A stretch of DNA of 64,000 nucleotides from Albimonas sp036154955. GTDB taxonomy: Bacteria; Pseudomonadota; Alphaproteobacteria; Rhodobacterales; Rhodobacteraceae. A program made the translations under genes and the position numbers. The stretch covers positions 1 to 64,000 of the forward strand of contig JAYZWL010000083.1 of assembly GCA_036154955.1 (NCBI GenBank), given 5' to 3'. Below the pieces are notes generated by a model. It saw only the letters and a list, made by a program, of their open reading frames with translations, had not been told where the DNA came from and searched no databases. Every line of letters begins with the position of its first letter. Position 1 is the stretch's first letter. This document shows positions 15,794-24,570 of the stretch, one piece after another.

Positions 15794-18652
15794 TCAGGCC
15801 TCCCGGACCTGGACCTGCTGCGGCCCGGTCTGGAGCAGCAGCACGGTGAGATGACGGAACGGGCGGGACGGGGCGACGCGCAGCTCCACCGCGAAGCGCC
15901 CGCCGTCGGCGGCGGAGGGCGGGTTGACGGACCCGTCGACCACCACCTCGAAGGCCGCGCGCGCCTCCGCCCCCTTCAGGCCGCCGCGCTGGTGGATCAG
16001 GGACAGAAGGCGGGTGAAGCGGGCGCGGACCATGGCGCGGAAATCGGGGCTGTCGGGCTCGAACACCCAGGCCTGCCCCTCGCGCAGGGCGAGCCGGCGC
16101 AGGAGGATCATCAGCCGGCGCACCGGCAGCGGGCGCAGGTCGGCGCTGCGCGACAGGGTGTCGGCGTTGAAGATCGGGAAGCCGCCCGGCTCGCGCAGCA
16201 CCGGGTTGATCTGGGCGGCGATCAGGCGGGAGGCCTCGTCCCGGCTCAGGGCGGGGGAGAGGGCGGCGGCCCCCGCGACCGGCTGGTTGGCGGCCGAGAT
16301 CCACGCCCCCTCGGTCAGCGTGCGCCGGGCGAGCAGGCCGGCGGCGGCGCCGTCGGGGGGCAGGAAGGCGCCGCCCGTCGGAGAGGCGGGGCCGGCGAGC
16401 CCGATCCACGGATGGAAGACGGCGGCGTAGGACAGCGCCCTCTCCTCCGCATAGCTGAGACCGGGGACCAGAGAGGCGCCGGCGGGGGCGCCCGCGGGGT
16501 CGCCGGGTTCGGCGAGGGGCAGAAGGGCGGAGAGATGCGCCTCCGCCGCCTCGGCCCGGTAGTGGCGGGGCAGGGCCAGCAGCGCCACCGCGTCGGCCCG
16601 CGCGGCGCAGTAGCGGATCAGTCCGCGATGGGCGGCGACCAGCGCGCCCGCGTCGAAGGCGTCGGCGGCGACCATGGCGAAGTCGGCGCGGGTCTCGGGC
16701 GCGAGGCGCAGGGCGTTGGACCACGGGCCCGCCGCGCCCGCCAGCACGCGCCGGGCGCGGAACCAGCGGCCGGCGGTCAGCGCGGCCTCGGGCGCCCAGT
16801 CGGTCGCGCCGGGGAGGACGGCTTCCGGTTCGGGCGCCTCGAAGGACGGGGTGGCGGAGGACTGAAGCTCCACCGTCTCGGCCGGGTCGGGCGCGCCTTC
16901 CGGCGTCCAGGTCAGGCCCGGGCGGGCGGGGGAGCCGACGGGGGCGGCGGAGAGGATCAGGGCGCCGGGCGCGGGCGGGGCGGCGCAGGGGGCGAAGATG
17001 TCGGGCGGCACGGTGACGAGGCGGGTGTTGGACCACGGCCCGATCTCTCCCGCCCGCTCCGCCCGCACCCGGAAGGCGGCGGGGGTGGGGCAGTCGGGGT
17101 CGAAGGGGACGGCGGCCGCGGTCGTGTCGGCCGCGAACACGGTCGGCGGCGCGAACGCCTCGTCCGCCCCCCGCTCCACCCGGTAGCTTTCCGCCCCCTC
17201 CGCCGCCGTCCAGCTCAGCGCGATGCGGCCCCAGGCGTCGGGCACGTCCGCGGGCGGGGCGAGAATCGGGGCGGAGAGCGGCGGGACCTCCTCCGGCCGC
17301 TCCCGGTTCCAGGCCCGGTGCACGGCGTCGGGGATCGCGATCATCGACACCTCGGGCGCGGCGGAGAGCGCGTGCAGACCGCGGGGCGGCTGGGCGCGCA
17401 GGTCCCCGGCCAGCGCCGCGGTCGCGGCGAGGGAGGCGGAGCGGCGCGCCTCCACCGCCTCGGCCAGCGCGCCGGCGTTGACGCGGGCTAGGCCGGGGTC
17501 GAGGAACAGGCGGTCGTCGAAGACGGCGAGCCCGTCGAGGTCCAGCGCCGCGCCCTCCGGCACGTCCGGCCCCTGCGCCCGGTCCCGCCCCGGCCCGGTC
17601 CCCATCCCCCAGGGGAAGGCGAGCCCGGTCCACAGCGTCCAGCCCGCCCCCGCCGCGCCCGCGTCCGGCAGGTCGGCGGCGAAGGGGAAACGGGGGGCGG
17701 TCGCCTCGGCGATCAGGGCGGCGCGGGCCGGCGACAGGCGCGGGCGCGCCCCGCCGTCGGTCGGCGCGAACAGGGCCGCGTCGGAGGGCAGCGCCCCCCA
17801 GAAGCGGGGATGAGCCGGGGCGAAGGCGAGGTTCGGGAGCCGCGCCGCCATGCGCTCCCCCTCCCAGGCGATCAGGTCGAAACTCAGCCGCGCCACCCGG
17901 TCCGGCCGGGCGGGCAGGCCGGCTGCGGCCTGCGCCGCGGCGGGGGCGCGGACCTGAAGGGCCGGGTTCTCCGCCCCCAGCGTGCCGGCGTCCCCCGCCG
18001 GCCTCGCCCGCCAGTGGATGAGGGAGCCGGCGACGAACAGCCCGCCGGTCCCGCGCTCCGCCCGCTCCACCAGCGCCAGGGCGACGAGGCCGGGGGCGCG
18101 GAAGGCGATCTCCAGCAGGTCGCCCGGCACGGGCGGCGTCGGCGTGGGGGCGAGGGTCATCGACCAGCCCCCCGCGGCCGACCAAAGGTCCCCGGCCGGA
18201 ACCAGCCCGGTCCGCGTCAGCCGCGCGTCGCAGGCCAGCGTCGCCGGCCACAGTCCGGGAGACCGCGCCGCCAGCCGCGCCAGCCCGCCATTGGCGAGCT
18301 GCAGGCCGGGGATGCGGAAGGCCAGGGTGCGGATGCGGCTGCGGTCCGCCACCCGCACCGCCCAGGCCCGCCGCCCGCCATTGGCGAAGAACGCCTCCAC
18401 CGCCCGCCCCATCAGCGAGGTCCGCATCTCGCCGCGCGCCTCGTCCCGGGCGAGGGGGAGGTCGGGGCCGAAGATCTCCCGGAACCGGGCCGGGTCGTCG
18501 AAGGGCGTCGCCACGTCGAGCGGACCCGACGCGGCGAAGCCGACGAAACCGGCGATGTCCATGCGCGGCAGCGCGTCCGAGGGCGGAAGCTCCGCGTTCT
18601 CGACATGCACGCCGGGCAGGCGGCCGGAGGGGAAGGGCGGCAGGGGGCGCAT
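15794..18652 (-). CDS. Large contractile sheath protein with inserted fibronectin-III-like domains (Afp3/4-type)
   Basis: 952 aa, far longer than a normal sheath subunit. ATG 18652 (MRPLPPFPSGRLPGVHVENAE) follows the tube stop by 11 bp; the upstream extension reads through the tube gene and is rejected. The N-terminus (GFVGFAASGPLDVATPF, FREIFGP, AVEAFFANGGRRAWAVRV) and C-terminus (LTEGAWISAANQPVAG, RLIAAQINPVLREPGGFPIFNADTL, GQAWVFEPDSPDFRAMVRARF) are typical sheath. Between residues ~445 and ~670, where the other sheath has only about 20 residues, are two FN3-like blocks (ALSWTAAEGAESYRVERG...GPWSNTRLV; GLTWTP...GPWSNALRL). It likely forms a special sheath layer at the baseplate or cap with outward-facing decorations. 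Confidence 0.88.
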   Translation of the reverse strand: MRPLPPFPSGRLPGVHVENAELPPSDALPRMDIAGFVGFAASGPLDVATPFDDPARFREIFGPDLPLARDEARGEMRTSLMGRAVEAFFANGGRRAWAVRVADRSRIRTLAFRIPGLQLANGGLARLAARSPGLWPATLACDARLTRTGLVPAGDLWSAAGGWSMTLAPTPTPPVPGDLLEIAFRAPGLVALALVERAERGTGGLFVAGSLIHWRARPAGDAGTLGAENPALQVRAPAAAQAAAGLPARPDRVARLSFDLIAWEGERMAARLPNLAFAPAHPRFWGALPSDAALFAPTDGGARPRLSPARAALIAEATAPRFPFAADLPDAGAAGAGWTLWTGLAFPWGMGTGPGRDRAQGPDVPEGAALDLDGLAVFDDRLFLDPGLARVNAGALAEAVEARRSASLAATAALAGDLRAQPPRGLHALSAAPEVSMIAIPDAVHRAWNRERPEEVPPLSAPILAPPADVPDAWGRIALSWTAAEGAESYRVERGADEAFAPPTVFAADTTAAAVPFDPDCPTPAAFRVRAERAGEIGPWSNTRLVTVPPDIFAPCAAPPAPGALILSAAPVGSPARPGLTWTPEGAPDPAETVELQSSATPSFEAPEPEAVLPGATDWAPEAALTAGRWFRARRVLAGAAGPWSNALRLAPETRADFAMVAADAFDAGALVAAHRGLIRYCAARADAVALLALPRHYRAEAAEAHLSALLPLAEPGDPAGAPAGASLVPGLSYAEERALSYAAVFHPWIGLAGPASPTGGAFLPPDGAAAGLLARRTLTEGAWISAANQPVAGAAALSPALSRDEASRLIAAQINPVLREPGGFPIFNADTLSRSADLRPLPVRRLMILLRRLALREGQAWVFEPDSPDFRAMVRARFTRLLSLIHQRGGLKGAEARAAFEVVVDGSVNPPSAADGGRFAVELRVAPSRPFRHLTVLLLQTGPQQVQVREA

Positions 18653-18663
18653 CGGCGGGCGGC

Positions 18664-19119
18664 TCAGGCCAGCTCGATCCGGTGGGCGGCGAGCACCAGC
18701 TCCTCCACCGCAACGTCGGTGCCCTTGCCGTTCAGCGACGGCCCCGTGTACTTGATCGGCCGCGCCTTCAGCAGCTTCCACGACATCGCCACCGTCTGCC
18801 GGTCCTCCGACAGGAGGTCGATCTTGACGGTGCGCAGGTCGGACTGGTTGCCGTTGCGGATCTCGTCCAGCCAGCGGTAGAGGTCGAGATAGCCCATCAG
18901 CCCGCGCTTGAGCGTGATGTCGGGCACCTTGTAGGTCCCGGTGATCTTGATCGGCGCGTTGTCGTTGGCGTTGCCGGCCCGGTATTCGGCGACGGTGATC
19001 TCCATGCCGAGGCCCGAGATCTCCTGGAACCCCGCCTGGGGGCGTTCCGGCCCGTCCTCGCCGATGGTGACCTGGAAGTTGAACTGGCTGTAGGGAAGGC
19101 CTTCGCGTTCGGTGGCCAT
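18664..19119 (-). CDS. Tail tube protein (Afp1-like)
   Basis: 151 aa. The ATG at 19119 is preceded by AGGAGA at good spacing, so the longer frame into the sheath gene is rejected. YSQFNFQVTIGEDGPERPQAGFQEISGLGMEITVAEYRAGNANDN, then PDITLKRGLMGYLDLYRWLDEIRNG, is the canonical inner-tube sequence. It should be the main tube subunit, with the diverged copy at 15334 as an adaptor. It follows the regular sheath gene by 20 bp, the usual sheath-tube order. Confidence 0.95.
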   Translation of the reverse strand: MATEREGLPYSQFNFQVTIGEDGPERPQAGFQEISGLGMEITVAEYRAGNANDNAPIKITGTYKVPDITLKRGLMGYLDLYRWLDEIRNGNQSDLRTVKIDLLSEDRQTVAMSWKLLKARPIKYTGPSLNGKGTDVAVEELVLAAHRIELA

Positions 19120-19139
19120 GATGGTTCTCCTCTGGAGGC

Positions 19140-21020
<1,881 letters not shown>

Positions 21021-21055
21021 GGTCGGGTCCTCTCATCGGGGACGGGCGGGGCCGC

Positions 21056-21098
21056 GTCGGGTTCGGGTTTCGGTTGCGGGTCAGGTCGGGTTCGGGGG
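21056..21098. repeat. Short CGGGTT-type degenerate tandem repeats
   Basis: The spacer between the 296-aa gene and the sheath gene consists of imperfect repeats of cgggtt/cgggtc words on the plus strand. On the transcript this becomes a C/A-rich, G-poor leader ahead of the most abundant structural gene. It may be an unstructured translation-friendly leader or simply slippage; nothing shows which. Confidence 0.45.
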
Positions 21099-21112
21099 CG
21101 GGCGGAACGGGT

Positions 21113-22003
21113 CTAGGGCGAGCCGGGGGCGGGGCCGACGAGCAGGCGGGACAGGCCTTCGGTGCGGGGCGTCAGCTCCTCCCCCTGGTCGAGCGGGCCG
21201 ATCCAGTCGGCCTCCGCCACGCCGCCGTCGCCGGGCGCCATGGCCCAGATCTCCGCCGGCGGTTGGGTGAGGATGTCGGCGAGGTCGGGCAGGTCGGTTC
21301 CGGGCAGAGCCGGCAGGGGCGCGGGCGCGAGGCGCACGGAGACCGTCAGGTCCCAGCCCTGGGCGGAGACCGGGACGCCGCCGCCCAGGCCCGGGGAGCC
21401 GGGGGGCGCCACCGCCGGCGCCGGCCAGGGCAGCAGCACCGCATAGCGCCCGGCCGCGTCGGAGATGCCGTGCCAGACCGCGCCGTCCGGATCCTCGACC
21501 TCGACCAGCGCATGGGCGGCCGGCCCCGACCCGTCGGCGCGCGCCAGCTCTCCGCGCACCGCGGCCAGCCAGCCGGGGCGGCGACGGGTCGGGGCGGGGA
21601 ACAGGAGGAACCCGGGCTGCGCGGGCGGAGAGCCCGCGCCGGGGCCCAGGAACAGGCCCCGATAGGGCAGCGGCAGCTCGACGGAGAAGGCGACGGGCAG
21701 ATGCGTCCCGCCCGGATCGCGCACCTCCACCACGAAAGGCCGGGTCGGAGGGGGCGAGGCGGGGGGGGAGCCGGGATCGAGCGCGCCGCCCCCCCGTTCC
21801 GCCGACGCCAGCCCGGGCAGGCCTAGGAAGGCATGCGCCCCCGACAGGGTGCGCCCGGCGCGGACAGGCGTCGCGAACGGGTCGTCGGCCGGGCGGGCGG
21901 TGACCACGATCGGCTCCTCCGCCGCCCGGTCCAGCGCCCCGTCCCAGAACCTCACGCCGAAGGCCGCGAAACGCGGGTCGCGTTCGAGGATGCGCACCGA
22001 CAT
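21113..22003 (-). CDS. eCIS-associated protein with carboxypeptidase-regulatory-like domain (unknown)
   Basis: 296 aa, not recognised as a named eCIS component. The start MSVRILERDPRFAAFGVRFWDG is unlike other genes here. Residues ~95-130 (RPFVVEVRDPGGTHLPVAFSVELPLPYRGLFL) and ~150-235 (LAAVRGELARADGSGPAAHALVEVEDPDGAVWHGISDAAGRYAVLLPWP) are beta-strand-rich. The latter looks like a carboxypeptidase-regulatory beta sandwich (D-A-A-G-R-Y core). It lies 3 bp after the DUF4255 cap gene and before the sheath, so it may be a cap- or sheath-associated structural protein; that is inferred from position only. Confidence 0.65.
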   Translation of the reverse strand: MSVRILERDPRFAAFGVRFWDGALDRAAEEPIVVTARPADDPFATPVRAGRTLSGAHAFLGLPGLASAERGGGALDPGSPPASPPPTRPFVVEVRDPGGTHLPVAFSVELPLPYRGLFLGPGAGSPPAQPGFLLFPAPTRRRPGWLAAVRGELARADGSGPAAHALVEVEDPDGAVWHGISDAAGRYAVLLPWPAPAVAPPGSPGLGGGVPVSAQGWDLTVSVRLAPAPLPALPGTDLPDLADILTQPPAEIWAMAPGDGGVAEADWIGPLDQGEELTPRTEGLSRLLVGPAPGSP

Positions 22004-22006
22004 GGC

Positions 22007-22624
22007 TCAGCCCCCCGCCACGGGATCGGGGGAGAGCAGGCCGAGGTCCGGCGCGCGCTCCTGCACCGGAACCCCGCCCGATCCGGGCTCGGGCCGCAGG
22101 CTCTCGATCCGCACCACGCGGGCCACGTAGGGGATGGAGAGCTGGTAGGCGGAATTGGCCCCCAGCGACTCCCACAGGCGCAGCAGGTCCTCGTTGGACA
22201 GTTCCGCCAGCCCCACCTCCACCACCTCCTCGGGCCGGAAGGCGCCGGGGGCGCCGGCGTTGAGCAGGCCGGAGGCGAGCAGGGGGCTGTCCTCCAGCAT
22301 CCGCATCGCCCAGCCGGCGACGGCGTGCTGAAGGCTCGCCTCCGCTCCCCACACGGTCATCAGGAAATGCAGGTCGACGGGAAGCTGGCTCTGCCGCCGC
22401 CGTCCCTGCGCGTCGAAGCGGCCGGCGGGGGTGCGGTGCGCGCCATTGGGCACGATGCGGTAGAGCATGAAGGAGGCGCCGGCGGCGATCTGGCCGGCGC
22501 TGGCCTCCCGCGGGGTGATGGTGCGGAACTCCAGGTCGGCCGCGAAGTCGGCGGGCCGGTAGGCGGTGCGCAGCAGCGTGGACAGCGCCTCGCCCACCGC
22601 CATGATGGCGCGGGTGTCAGCCAT
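22007..22624 (-). CDS. DUF4255 / Pvc16-family protein (sheath-tube cap)
   Basis: 205 aa. MADTRAIMAVGEALSTLLRTAYRPADFAADLEFRTITPRE, then GASFMLYRIVPNGAHRTPAGRFDAQGRRRQSQLPVDLHFLMTVWGAEASLQHAVAGWAMRMLEDSPLLASGLLN, is the Pvc16 N-terminal (DUF4255) pattern, including the beta strand that reads LPVDLHFLMTVW. Members terminate the tube and sheath at the distal end (Afp16-type cap). The start overlaps the 90-aa gene by 8 bp. A cap gene at the operon head, ahead of sheath and tube, is common in eCIS loci outside Photorhabdus. Confidence 0.92.
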   Translation of the reverse strand: MADTRAIMAVGEALSTLLRTAYRPADFAADLEFRTITPREASAGQIAAGASFMLYRIVPNGAHRTPAGRFDAQGRRRQSQLPVDLHFLMTVWGAEASLQHAVAGWAMRMLEDSPLLASGLLNAGAPGAFRPEEVVEVGLAELSNEDLLRLWESLGANSAYQLSIPYVARVVRIESLRPEPGSGGVPVQERAPDLGLLSPDPVAGG

Positions 22625-22889
22625 GGGGGCCTCCCGGATCCGGGGAGGTCGGCGCGGCGCGGCGGTAGCGGTCGGGGGCGCCGGGGCGGCTCAGGCGTTC
22701 GAATGCGCCGCGGTCCACCAGACGGGCGAGCGCGGCCTCCACGTTCTCCTCCGCCTCAAGGTAGCGGCGCTGGCCGATCCACCATTCCGCGATCCCCGCG
22801 ACGGTGTCCGAGGCGTCGGGGTGATCGGAGACATGCGCCTCGATCTCCTCCGCCACCCGGTCGATCCAGTCCATGCAGCCGTCGCACAT
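22617..22889 (-). CDS. Small winged-helix-like protein with CxxC start, first gene of the eCIS operon
   Basis: 90 aa, family not recognised. It begins MCDGCMDWIDR (a CxxC pair), and residues ~30-75 (DTVAGIAEWWIGQRRYLEAEENVEAALARLVDRGAFERLSRPGAPDRYRR) read as helix-helix-helix-strand with a wing, like small winged-helix proteins. It is the first gene after the sigma-54 promoter, with about 35 nt of leader; GGGAGG sits 12 nt before the ATG. A DNA-binding feedback regulator or a protein-protein adaptor are both possible. It overlaps the DUF4255 gene by 8 bp, so it is made with the particle. Confidence 0.7.
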   Translation of the reverse strand: MCDGCMDWIDRVAEEIEAHVSDHPDASDTVAGIAEWWIGQRRYLEAEENVEAALARLVDRGAFERLSRPGAPDRYRRAAPTSPDPGGPHG

Positions 22890-22935
22890 GCGGGCCCGAA
22901 GCCTCCCGTGGTCTCAAGGGTCTCGGGCTGGGAAT

Positions 22936-22951
22936 GGCAAATGGCGTGCCA
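22936..22951 (-). promoter_or_regulatory. Sigma-54 (-24/-12) promoter of the eCIS operon
   Basis: The minus strand reads TGGCACGCCATTTGCC, matching the RpoN consensus TGGCACG-N4-TTGC exactly, with GG and GC ten bases apart. The predicted transcription start is about 22925, 36 nt before the first ATG (22889). The promoter faces the injection-system operon. Nothing else in the intergenic space competes as a promoter. A sigma-54 activator is encoded next door. Confidence 0.9.
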
Positions 22952-23004
22952 GACGGGTAAATTGATGAATTCATTAGGAAAGAAAATTCACGACCCTTCC
23001 GTCC

Positions 23005-23041
23005 GGGTCGGTCGCGACCCGCTTCGGGTCGGCCGCGACCC
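23005..23041 (-). promoter_or_regulatory. Paired palindromes: candidate upstream activator sites
   Basis: Two 16-bp palindromes, GGGTCG-GTCG-CGACCC (23005-23020) and GGGTCG-GCCG-CGACCC (23026-23041), lie exactly 21 bp apart, two helical turns, on the same DNA face. Their centres are about -88 and -109 from the predicted sigma-54 start, a normal distance for enhancer-binding proteins. A further CGACCC half-site lies at 22991-22996. I infer they bind the Fis-type helix-turn-helix of the activator encoded at 23219-24304. Confidence 0.75.
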
Positions 23042-23082
23042 GGCGGCGCGAGGCGGAGGCGCGGGGCGGGGGCCCGGCCATG

Positions 23083-23115
23083 AAAAAGCCCCCGGCGCGG
23101 GGGCGCGCCGGGGGC
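23083..23115 (-). terminator. Rho-independent terminator of the sigma-54 activator gene
   Basis: On the minus strand a perfect 12-bp stem (GCCCCCGGCGCG / CGCGCCGGGGGC) with a CCCC loop is followed by TTTTT. It lies 104 bp after the activator's stop and before the operator and promoter region, so the activator and the eCIS operon are separate transcripts. The plus strand lacks a T run, so it acts in one direction. Confidence 0.92.
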
Positions 23116-23218
23116 GGCGGTGGGGGCGTCGAAGGGCCGGGGAGGTCGGACCCGGTCCGGGCCGGCGGGGGCGGACGACAGGGAGCGCGCCCCGTCCCCG
23201 CCGGCCCGCGGCCGGGTC

Positions 23219-24304
23219 TCAGGCCGTCTCCGACGGCGCCCCCCGCAGTCCGTGCTGCTTGAGCAGGCGGCCGAGCGTGCGCCGCTCGGTCCCCGCGATC
23301 TCGGCGGCGCGGGTGACGTTGCCGCCGGCGCGGGCCAGCACCGCGCGCAGGTAATCCCGTTCGAACCGCGCGACGGCGGCGGCCTTGGCCTCGTGGAAGC
23401 CCGCGTCGATCGGGAGGGCGGGCTCCGCCTTCGCGTCCGCGGCGTCCGCCGGGGCGGGACGGGCCGCGGCGGGCGCGGCGTCGAAGGCGCAGGGGGCGCC
23501 GGGGGCGAGGTCGATCACCTCGCCATCCGTCATCACCACCGCGTATTGCAGGAAATTCTCCAGCTCCCGCACGTTGCCGGGCCAGTCATGCGCCTCGATC
23601 GCCGCCAGCGCGCCGCGGCCGAGCCGCTTGGGCGGCAGGCCGAAGCGCCGGCAGATCGCGGGCAGGAAATGCGCGGCCAGCCGGCCCGGGTCGCCGGGAC
23701 GCTCCGCCAGCGGCGGCAGGTCGATGACCAGCACGGCGAGCCGCCAGAACAGGTCCTCGCGGAACGCGCCGCAGGCGGCCGCGGCGGGCAGGTCGCCGTT
23801 GCAGGCCGCCACGATCCGCGCGTCGGACCGGCGGGGGGCGGAGGCGCCGACGGGCCGGTATTCCAGGCTCTGGGCGAAGCGAAGCAGCGCCACCTGGCCC
23901 TTGGCCGGCAGGGCGTCCACCTCGTCGAGGAACAGGGTCCCGCCCTCGGCCTGCGCCACCAGCCCGTCCCGGTCGGCGCGGGCGTCGGTGAAGGCGCCGC
24001 GGACATGGCCGAACAGCTCGCTTTCCAGCAGCGACTCGGTCAGCGCCCCGCAGTTCACCGGCACGAAGGGCCTGTCGGCCCGGTCGGAGGAATAGTGGAT
24101 GGCGCGGGCGATCTGCTCCTTGCCCGTGCCGGTGCGGCCGTGGATCAGGACCGGCGCCGCGACCCGGGCCGCGCGGGCGGCGAAGTCGAGCGCGCGCCGG
24201 AAGGCCGGGGCCTCGCCCACCAGGTTCGCGCGGGCGAAGCGGCTCAGGCGGGAGGCGGCGCCGGAGCGGACGCCGGAGGAGGGCGGAACGTCCATCGCGC
24301 TCAC
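23219..24304 (-). CDS. Sigma-54-dependent activator lacking a sensory domain
   Basis: 361 aa. The AAA+ core begins almost at the N-terminus: Walker A GRTGTGKE (56-63), the GAFTGA loop as GAFTDA (103-108), Walker B GGTLFLDE (121-128), arginine-finger block FREDLFWRL (181-189), WPGNVRELENFLQYAV (241-256). It ends in a Fis-type helix-turn-helix (~318-352, GNVTRAAEIAGTERRTLGRLL). There is no receiver, GAF or PAS domain, as in PspF, so control must come from expression or a partner protein. The second Gly of GAFTGA, which contacts sigma-54, is Asp. The coding start may be GTG 24304 or ATG 24295; no strong ribosome site marks either. Location beside a sigma-54 promoter and palindromes makes the eCIS operon its likely target. 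Confidence 0.93.
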   Translation of the reverse strand: MSAMDVPPSSGVRSGAASRLSRFARANLVGEAPAFRRALDFAARAARVAAPVLIHGRTGTGKEQIARAIHYSSDRADRPFVPVNCGALTESLLESELFGHVRGAFTDARADRDGLVAQAEGGTLFLDEVDALPAKGQVALLRFAQSLEYRPVGASAPRRSDARIVAACNGDLPAAAACGAFREDLFWRLAVLVIDLPPLAERPGDPGRLAAHFLPAICRRFGLPPKRLGRGALAAIEAHDWPGNVRELENFLQYAVVMTDGEVIDLAPGAPCAFDAAPAAARPAPADAADAKAEPALPIDAGFHEAKAAAVARFERDYLRAVLARAGGNVTRAAEIAGTERRTLGRLLKQHGLRGAPSETA

Positions 24305-24570
24305 CGCTCGCGGCGCGGGCCCGGCTGGGGCGCGCCGCGGCTCGGCGGTCGGTTAAGGTCTTGGCCGGACATCCGCGCGCTCCCAGGTCGTCTGCGTCAA
24401 CGGAGTGTTAACCTGCCGTGGCGGAATACGCGGTGAATACCGGCACTCTCCACGAAACGGCGCATGAACGCGGCGCGTGTCGCGTGAAAAAGCGTGCCGC
24501 AGCGCGGCCGCGGGCGCGGATTTCGGCGCGCTCGGCGGTGGCTCGCGACGGGAAATCCCGGGCCCGGCGG

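Noticed and set aside
23219..24304. The AAA+ protein as the eCIS remodelling ATPase (Afp15)
   Set aside because: It carries a GAFTGA-type loop, the FREDLFWRL and WPGNVREL blocks and a Fis-type HTH, which are sigma-54 activator features. It is also on its own transcript with a terminator.
24305..24570. Promoter of the sigma-54 activator
   Set aside because: A TTGACG hexamer lies on the minus strand at 24395-24400, but no acceptable -10 element follows at 16-18 bp, so I do not call it.
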